From PALSA-505 sp963762615 (lineage in GTDB: Bacteria > Actinomycetota > Actinomycetes > Streptosporangiales > Streptosporangiaceae), in the NCBI GenBank assembly GCA_963762615.1, contig CAVXLG010000013.1, positions 682,001 to 746,000 of the forward strand: a stretch of DNA of 64,000 nucleotides, given 5' to 3'. The position numbers and the translations under genes are program-made. Below the pieces are notes generated by a model. The model did no database searches. It was not told the DNA's origin and saw nothing but the letters and a program-made list of their open reading frames with translations. Position 1 is the stretch's first letter. Every line of letters starts with the position of its first letter. Below, piece by piece: positions 58,275 to 64,000 of the stretch.

Positions 58275-59320
58275 CTGTGTGACCTTCCGGGGAATTCCTG
58301 GCGGGGGTCCTGGCCACGGGGTTGCCGGCCGGGCGGGTCCTGGCCACGGGGTTGCCGGCCGGGCGGGTCCTGGCCACGAGATTGCCGGCCGGGCGGGTCC
58401 TGGCCACGAGATTGCCGGCCGGGCGGGTCCTGGCCACGGGGTTGCCGGCCGGGCGGATCCTGGCTACCGGATTGCCGGACGGAGGGCCGCTCGCCGGGAG
58501 GTGGCTGGCCGGGCCGGAACAGGCCGGGCCGGAACTGGCCGGGCCGCCTGCCCGGTCCGGGCGGGCCGGCGAACGCCTGGGCGATCGACATCCATTCGGT
58601 CGCGACCGGGCCGGCGATCAGCAGCGAGGTGTCATCAAGATGGCGTCGCTGGGTTACGGCCAGGCAGAAGTCCAGCGCGCTGCCGGTGACCCGGTCGGCG
58701 GCCTCTGGTGGTCCCCATAGCCACATGTCCCGGCCAGGCGACAAGAGCTCGACCCGGACTGGCTGCTCTGGTAGCGGCCGGCCGCGGTTGGCGAAGCTGA
58801 ACGGTCGCGCCGCGACGCCGAGGTGCGCTACGTGCCGCAGCCGACTGGTCGGCTCGCGGCGGACGCCGAGCGCATCGGCGATGTCCTGCCCGTGCGCCCA
58901 GGTTTCCATCAGCCGGGCGGTCAGCGACGAGGCGGCGCTCATGTGCATGCCGAACCAGGGCACCCGGACCGAGGGGTGAAGTTCGCGGAAAGTGCTCAGC
59001 AGCTCGGCTCGGGTGCCGTCGAACCACTCCAGCAGTGCGGCCGGCGGGAGCATCCGGTAGCGCTCGGCGACGACGTCCGGATCGAAGGCGTCGGCGGCGT
59101 CGGAGCCGGCCAGCTCGGCCCGGAACTGCCGTGGCCGTACCGCCGACTGCACGGCGACCTCGTCAAAGTGCGCGAGGTGGCTGACCTGGTCGGCGATGCT
59201 CCAGCCCGGGGCTGGCGTGGCCTGCCGCCAGGCCTGCTCGTCCAGGCCGGCGACAAGCTCGCGCAGCACGACAGTCTCCGCCGCCAGGTCGTCAGCGAGC
59301 GCGTTCAGGTCCGCGGGCAT
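58271..59320 (-). CDS. TIGR03084-family metal-binding protein with repeat tail
   Basis: 349 residues. The first 250 match TIGR03084 (a DinB/MDMPI-like group): LRELVAGLDEQAWRQATPAPGWSIADQVSHLAHFDEVAVQSAV (metal His), MSAASSLTARLMETWAHGQDIADALGV (His), and FANRGRPLPEQPVRVELLSPGRDMWLWGP. It is usually found beside acyl-CoA carboxylase and AtuA-like genes in actinobacteria. The last 90 residues are Pro-rich, with six 10-residue repeats RQPRGQDPPG. It overlaps the AtuA-like gene and follows the biotin subunit by 2 bp. Its catalytic role is unknown. Confidence 0.9.
   Translation of the reverse strand: MPADLNALADDLAAETVVLRELVAGLDEQAWRQATPAPGWSIADQVSHLAHFDEVAVQSAVRPRQFRAELAGSDAADAFDPDVVAERYRMLPPAALLEWFDGTRAELLSTFRELHPSVRVPWFGMHMSAASSLTARLMETWAHGQDIADALGVRREPTSRLRHVAHLGVAARPFSFANRGRPLPEQPVRVELLSPGRDMWLWGPPEAADRVTGSALDFCLAVTQRRHLDDTSLLIAGPVATEWMSIAQAFAGPPGPGRRPGQFRPGLFRPGQPPPGERPSVRQSGSQDPPGRQPRGQDPPGRQSRGQDPPGRQSRGQDPPGRQPRGQDPPGRQPRGQDPRQEFPGRSHR
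58308..58487. repeat. 30-bp minisatellite at the 3' end of the TIGR03084 gene
   Basis: Six direct units of TCCTGGCCACGGGGTTGCCGGCCGGGCGGG or variants (58308, 58338, 58368, 58398, 58428, 58458) encode a disordered C-terminal tail. Confidence 0.92.
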
Positions 59321-59322
59321 GG

Positions 59323-61784
59323 TCAGGCCTCCGATCGGCTCCCCGGCGCGGACTGGCCGACGCCCGGATCTCCGGTTTCCTGGCCGGTCGCAGGCTGGCC
59401 GGCTTTCGGCTCCCAGGCCGCCTGGCCGGCCGAAGGCTGGCCGACGCCCGGCTCCCCGGTCCCCCGGCCGGGCGCGGACTGGCCGGCCCCCGGCTCCCCG
59501 GTCTCCCGGCCGGGCGCGGACTGGCCGGGGGCAGGCTGGCCGGGGGCAGGCTGGCCGGCCACAGACTTGGCCGACTCCCCGGCGACGACCACCGCCAGTA
59601 CCTGGCCGGCGTCGACCTGCTGGCCAGCCGCGGCCCGCAGTTCGGTCACGACCCCCGAGGTGGCGCTCGCCACCTCGTGCTCCATCTTCATCGCCTCCAG
59701 CACGACGAGCGGCTGGCCGGGCGTGACGAGCATGCCGACATCGGCGAGCACGCGGACGACCACGCCGGGCATCGGCGCCAGCAGCGAGCCGCTGCCGGCG
59801 GTCGCGTTCGGGTCGGCGAATCGGGGCAGCTCGGTTAGGGCGGTCGAGCCGTCCGGGCCATCGACGTACACCACGATGCGGTCGTCCTCTGTTACCCGGT
59901 GGACGGAGTACGCCCGGCGGATGCCGTTGACGTCCAGATCTACGGCGTCCGGGGTGACCTGGTACACGGTGACTTCGGCGCCCAACGGCTTGCCGTTGAC
60001 CGCGACGTCAACGCGGGCGCCGCCGGGTCCGGCGCCGGAGGCGCTGATACCCGCGAAGCCAGTCAGGGTGGGACCGACGCGAGGGGCCGCCGGCGAGCCG
60101 CCGGATCCGGCGCCGGAGGCGCTGGTGCCCGCGGAGCCGGCCAGGGCGGGATGAACGCGATAGGCCACAGCGTACGTTTCACCGTCGGCCGCGTAGCTGA
60201 CCTGCTGCGGCCCGGACGGCACGTTGCGCCAGCCCGAGGGCAGCGAGGCCAGCACCTGCGCGCGGGCGCGGTTGGCCGCCTGGCCGGCCAGCGCCGCGGC
60301 CGCCGCGTGCCGCCGCGTGGCCGCGTCATCGGGCGGGCGGCTGAGGCGCGCGGGGTCGTGCCGGCCGAGATAGCCGGTGTCGGTGCGCCCGGCCAGGAAC
60401 TCCGGTTCGGTCACGATGCCGAGCAGCAGGCCGCGGTTCGTAGTCACTCCGTGCAGCCGCGCTCCGGCCAGCGCGCGGGCCAGCCGCCGGGCGGCGTCGG
60501 CGCGGGTCCGGCCGTGCGCGATCACCTTGGCCAGCAGTGCGTCGTAGTACGGCCCGACCACCGAGCCGGCCGCGTATCCGGCGTCAACCCGCACCCCCGG
60601 GCCGGCTGGGATGTCGAACCGGTGCAGGGTCCCGGTGGCCGGCCGGAAGCCGGCCGGCACGTCCTCGGCGTACAGCCGCGCCTCGATCGCGTGCCCGGTG
60701 ATCCGGGCCTGGGTGACGTCGGCCGGCAGCGGCTCCCCCTCGGCCAGCCGCAGCTGGAGCTCGACCAGGTCGAGCCCGGTCACCATCTCGGTTACCGGGT
60801 GCTCGACCTGCAGCCGGGTGTTGATCTCGAGGAAGTAGAAGTCGCCCGACGCGTCGAGGACGAACTCTACGGTGCCGGCTCCCGTGTACCCGATGACCTT
60901 TCCCGCGGCGACGGCCGCATCGCCCAGCGCGGCCCGTAGCGCGTCGTCGACCGCGGGCGACGGCGCCTCCTCGATGACCTTCTGGTAGCGGCGCTGGATC
61001 GAGCAGTCGCGCTCGAACAGGTGCACCACGGTGCCGCGGGAGTCGCCGAGGATCTGCACCTCGATGTGCCGGGGGCCGGTCACGAACCGCTCCAGGAACA
61101 CCGCCGGCTCGCCGAACGCCGACGCCGCCTCGCGGCTCGCCGCCGATACCGCGTCCGCCAGCTCCGCCGGCTCGCGGACCAGCCGCATGCCGCGTCCGCC
61201 GCCGCCGTAGACGGCCTTCACGAGCAGCGGGAACCCGGTCCGGTCAGCCGCCCAGGCCAGCTCCGCGCCGGCTGGCCGGCGCCCAGGTCCGCGCGCGGGA
61301 TGGTAGCCCCCGGCAGCACCGGCACCCCGGCCGCCGCCATCAGCGCCTTTGCCTCGAGCTTGGAACCCATCGCGGCGATCGCGTCCGGCGGCGGCCCGAC
61401 GAACGTGACCCCGGCGGCCGCGCAGTCGCGGGCGAAAGCGGCGTTCTCGGCCAGGAAACCGTAGCCGGGATGGATGGCGTCGGCCCCGGTCGCGGCGGCG
61501 GCCGCGAGGATGAGGTCGCCGCGCAGGTACGTGTCGGCGGGCGCAGCCCCGGGCAGCCGCACGGCCTCGTCCGCCTGCTGGACGAACGGGGCGGCCGCGT
61601 CGGCGTCGGAGTAGACCGCGACCGTGGAAATGCCCAGCCCGTGCCCGGTCCGGATCACCCGGGCGGCGATCTCGCCCCGGTTGGCGACCAGCAGCTTGCG
61701 GATCGGCGACCGGCCGGGGTCGGAGCCGTTCGGAGTGAGCATGTGCGGGTTTTCTGGTTCGCGGCTGGCAGGCACGGTGGTCAC
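59323..61784 (-). CDS. Acyl-CoA carboxylase alpha subunit (biotin carboxylase plus BCCP), frameshifted
   Basis: About 820 residues. The first frame has KLLVANRGEIAARVIRTGHGLGISTVAVYSDAD and HPGYGFLAENAAFARDC. One base is missing in GCCGGCTG at 61267-61274, after which the second frame continues ELAWAADRTGFPLLVKAVYGGGGRGMRLV (ATP-grasp), RHIEVQILGD, RDCSIQRRYQKVIEEAP, EINTRLQVEHPVTEMVTG, and the BCCP end PMPGVVV..VLEAMKMEHEV with the biotin Lys. A Pro-Gly-rich repeat tail (APGQSAPGRETGEPG) follows the BCCP. The GTG start overlaps the stop of the beta subunit gene. It carboxylates biotin for the partner, probably for a branched or isoprenoid acyl-CoA (inference from AtuA). Confidence 0.9.
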
Positions 61785-63379
61785 ATCCGGAAGACGCCGA
61801 AGCCCCGGCGCCCGGCCACGGTGTTGGAATGGACGGCCGACAGCGCCATGCCGAGCACGGTGCGGGTTTCCCGCGGGTCGATGATCCCGTCATCGTAGAG
61901 CCGGGCGGTCACCGCGAACGCGTGCGACTCGACGTCGATCTGCGCCTCGATCGCCGCCGTGCGCATCCGGTCCGCGTCCTCGTCGAACGGGCGCCCGGTC
62001 GCGGCCGCACTGGCCCGGCCGACGATCGACAGCACCCCCGCCAGCTGGGCCGCGCCCATCACCGCGAGCTTCGCGCCCGGCCAGGCGAACAGGAATCGCG
62101 GGTCGTAGCCCCGGCCGGACATGCCGTAGTTGCCCGCCCCGAACGACGAGGCCATGGTCACGGTCAGGTGCGGCACTGTGCTGTTGGTCACCGCGTTGAT
62201 CATCTTCGCGCCGTCCTTGATGATCCCGCCCTGCTCGTAGCGCGCGCCGACCATGTAGCCGGTGGTGTTCTGCAGGAAGAGCAGCGGCACGTCGGCCTGG
62301 TTGGCCAGCAGAATGAACTCGGTGGCCTTCTTCGACTCCTCACTGAACAGCACGCCGCGGTGGTTGGCCAGGATGCCGACCGGGTATCCGTGCAGCCGGG
62401 CCCAGCCGGTGACCAGCGATGTGCCGTAGAGCGGCTTGTACTCGTCGAATTCGGACCCGTCCACGGTGCGGGCGAGCACCTCGCGCGGGTCGAACGGCAC
62501 CTTCACGTCGGCCGAGACGATGCCCAGGATCTCGTCCGGGTCATACCGGGGCCCGGCCGGGTTGCCGTCCGGCGGCGGGCCGAGTTTGCGCCAGTTGATC
62601 CGGGCCATGATGTCCCGGCCGATCCTGATCGCGTCGTGCTCGTCGACGGCGAAGTAGTCCGACAGCCCGGACACCCGCGAGTGCATGCTGGCCCCGCCGA
62701 GCGTCTCGTCGTCGCTCTCCTCCCCGGTGGCCATCTTCACCAGCGGCGGGCCGCCGAGGAACACCTTCGCCCGGTTGTCCACCAGGACCGAGTAGTCGCA
62801 CATGCCGGGTACGTACGCCCCGCCTGCCGTCGAGTTGCCGAAGACCAGCGCGACCGTCGGGATGCCCAGCGCGGACAGCTCGGTCAGGTCATGGAAGATC
62901 CGGCCGCCGGGAACGAACAGCTCGGCCTGGGTGGGCAGGTCCGCGCCGCCCGACTCGACCAGGTTGATCACCGGCAGCCGGTTGAGCCGGGCGATCTCGG
63001 TTGCGCGCAGCGACTTACGCAGCGAGTACGGGTTGATCGAGCCGCCGCGTACCGTCGGGTCGTGCGCGATGATCACGCACTCAACACCGGACACCACGCC
63101 GATCCCGGTGACCAGGCTCGCCCCCACGGTGAACTCGGTGCCCCAGGCGGCCAGGGTGGACAGCTCGAGGAACGGGCTGTCCTGATCGACCAGCAGCTCG
63201 ATCCGCTCCCGGGCCAGCAGCTTGCCCCGGTCCCGGTGCCGCTGCTGGTAGCGATCCCCGCCGCCGGCGATCGCCAGTTCCAGCTGCTCGCCCAGCTGGC
63301 CGAGCAGGGCGAGCTGCGCCGCGCGGTTGGCCTGGTACGTCTCGCCCGCGGTGTCCAGCGATGACGTCAGGACGGCCAT
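61781..63379 (-). CDS. Acyl-CoA carboxylase beta subunit (methylcrotonyl/geranyl-CoA carboxylase type)
   Basis: 532 residues of carboxyltransferase: YQQRHRDRGKLLARERIELLVDQDSPFLELS, VIIAHDPTVRGGSINPYSLRKSLRATEIA, VNLVESGGADLP, FGNSTAGGAYVPGMCDYSVLV, GASMHSRVSGLSDYFA, GVLFSEESKKATEFILLAN, FLQNTTGYMVGARYEQGGIIKDGAKMINAV, and GAGNYGMSGRGYDPRFLFAWPGAKLAVMGA. The long FLQNTTGYMVG and GAGNYGM forms are those of MCC/GCC beta subunits rather than propionyl-CoA carboxylases. GGAGG lies 8 bp before the ATG. First gene of the operon shared with the alpha subunit, TIGR03084 and AtuA-like genes. Confidence 0.93.
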   Translation of the reverse strand: MAVLTSSLDTAGETYQANRAAQLALLGQLGEQLELAIAGGGDRYQQRHRDRGKLLARERIELLVDQDSPFLELSTLAAWGTEFTVGASLVTGIGVVSGVECVIIAHDPTVRGGSINPYSLRKSLRATEIARLNRLPVINLVESGGADLPTQAELFVPGGRIFHDLTELSALGIPTVALVFGNSTAGGAYVPGMCDYSVLVDNRAKVFLGGPPLVKMATGEESDDETLGGASMHSRVSGLSDYFAVDEHDAIRIGRDIMARINWRKLGPPPDGNPAGPRYDPDEILGIVSADVKVPFDPREVLARTVDGSEFDEYKPLYGTSLVTGWARLHGYPVGILANHRGVLFSEESKKATEFILLANQADVPLLFLQNTTGYMVGARYEQGGIIKDGAKMINAVTNSTVPHLTVTMASSFGAGNYGMSGRGYDPRFLFAWPGAKLAVMGAAQLAGVLSIVGRASAAATGRPFDEDADRMRTAAIEAQIDVESHAFAVTARLYDDGIIDPRETRTVLGMALSAVHSNTVAGRRGFGVFRM

Positions 63380-63535
63380 GCCATCATCCTCCGTAGTAGA
63401 TCGCGCGCCCGGACCGGCGTTGCAGCCGCGGGGCGGGTGAGCGAGTCAGCGGTGGTGATGCGCTGGATTCGGTCGCGAGCGATGTCCACCCTCAGACAGT
63501 AGCGACCATGGCGCCGCGCGAGCCGGGCGCAGGCC

Positions 63536-64000
63536 TCAGGCGACCAGTAGCCGACCGCCGAGCTCTGCCGAGTCGAGGGTGGTGATGTCAAGGTTGCGTT
63601 CGGCCCACCGACCTGAGCCGAGATCATCCTGAAGGCTCCGAACGGCCCGCTGTTCGACGGCCGGCCCGACTGCGTCCCACCCTGATATCCCGCGACGGAC
63701 ATGATCGTCTAGGTATGCCCGGGGCCGCCGCCAGAAGGCACAGAAGAAACCGTCAGCGCAGTCCCACGGGACGGGCACCGGCTCCATCCGTGCTCCTATC
63801 GCCCGTGCTCGCTCGGTCAGCGAAGGTCCGGCGGTGAGGTCCGCGATCTCGGGCAGGTAGTCGCGGGTCAGCCAGAACCGATCGAGGTGGCTGGTGTCGA
63901 ACTGGAACACCACCACACGGCGAGCGACCCGCTGCATCTCCCGCAGCCCGGCGATCGGATCCGGCCAATGGTGATCGGACAGCACGGCCATCGCCACGTC
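63536..64000 (-). CDS. SAM-dependent methyltransferase, 5' end outside the window
   Basis: The frame is open at the right edge and gives the last 154 residues: DVAMAVLSDHHWPDPIAGLREMQRVARRVVVFQFD, the post-motif II segment of class I methyltransferases (family LSxHHWPDPxxGLxExxRV), then DRFWLTRDYLPEIADL, WDCADGFFCAFWRRPRAYLD, and a C-terminal strand region. The N-terminal SAM-binding loop lies beyond the edge. It ends 156 bp before the carboxylase beta gene; that gap holds no clear gene. Confidence 0.85.
   Translation of the reverse strand, partial: DVAMAVLSDHHWPDPIAGLREMQRVARRVVVFQFDTSHLDRFWLTRDYLPEIADLTAGPSLTERARAIGARMEPVPVPWDCADGFFCAFWRRPRAYLDDHVRRGISGWDAVGPAVEQRAVRSLQDDLGSGRWAERNLDITTLDSAELGGRLLVA

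Noticed and set aside
63380..63535. Possible small protein (YWSPEACARLARRHGRYC...) between the methyltransferase and carboxylase genes
   Set aside because: It is too short, overlaps the methyltransferase 3' end, and has no clear start or known family. It may be chance coding in GC-rich DNA.

Overview
The window is very GC-rich chromosomal DNA from an actinobacterium. This follows from the codon use, from several GTG starts that sit 6-7 bp behind a TANNNT box (leaderless-type genes), and from families tied to mycothiol-using actinomycetes: Mca-type amidase, MDMPI/TIGR03084/TIGR03086 metal-binding proteins, and a Streptomyces subtilisin inhibitor-like lipoprotein. I cannot name the genus. No rRNA, tRNA or CRISPR array was seen.

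Layout. 1-13 kb: LigD-type polymerase, secreted peptidoglycan-binding protein, GNAT, SDR, DUF2237, HD hydrolase, MFS exporter, LysE exporter, nitrilase-like hydrolase, an ArsR/SRPBCC/VOC operon, MDMPI protein, P1 peptidase. 13-22.8 kb: envelope genes (a polyprenyl glycosylphosphotransferase relative, a GT-C-like membrane protein, a double beta-propeller protein, a wall-spanning Ser-Pro-Thr repeat protein) and a PLP decarboxylase-fold enzyme. 22.8-30.5 kb: SSI-like lipoprotein, NRDE protein, SDR with TetR, sedolisin protease, ion-channel-like membrane protein, mycothiol amidase. 30.5-34.4 kb: a trimethylamine dehydrogenase-like flavoprotein of less GC-rich composition whose promoter has been cut off by a complete ISAs1-type element (18-bp inverted repeats, 10-bp target duplication). 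34.4-49 kb: UbiB-type kinase, MpaB-type oxygenase, DUF952-cupin, AlkA glycosylase, tandem secreted propeller paralogues, ArsR, Lon-domain protein, MreB-like protein, arginine deiminase, amidohydrolase. 49-53.7 kb: an unusual leftward operon pgi - JAMM/FGE fusion - ubiquitin-like sulfur carrier - galT. 54-64 kb: TfoX-GrpB fusion, enoyl-CoA hydratase, and a leftward carboxylase operon (acyl-CoA carboxylase beta, biotin alpha subunit, TIGR03084, AtuA-like), then a methyltransferase cut by the right edge.

The strongest candidate for a previously undescribed system is the 49.1-53.7 kb operon. It joins a JAMM isopeptidase fold and a formylglycine-generating-enzyme fold in one protein, beside a small protein ending in Gly-Gly and two sugar-phosphate enzymes. 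Both catalytic folds deviate at key residues. A sulfur-carrier or ubiquitin-like conjugation role linked to sugar phosphates is the best inference.

Two general features cut across the window. Many genes carry in-frame minisatellite expansions. Six otherwise well-preserved genes are broken by a one-base frameshift; three of the breaks can be placed at the same CCGGCTG context, so sequencing error is more likely than gene decay.
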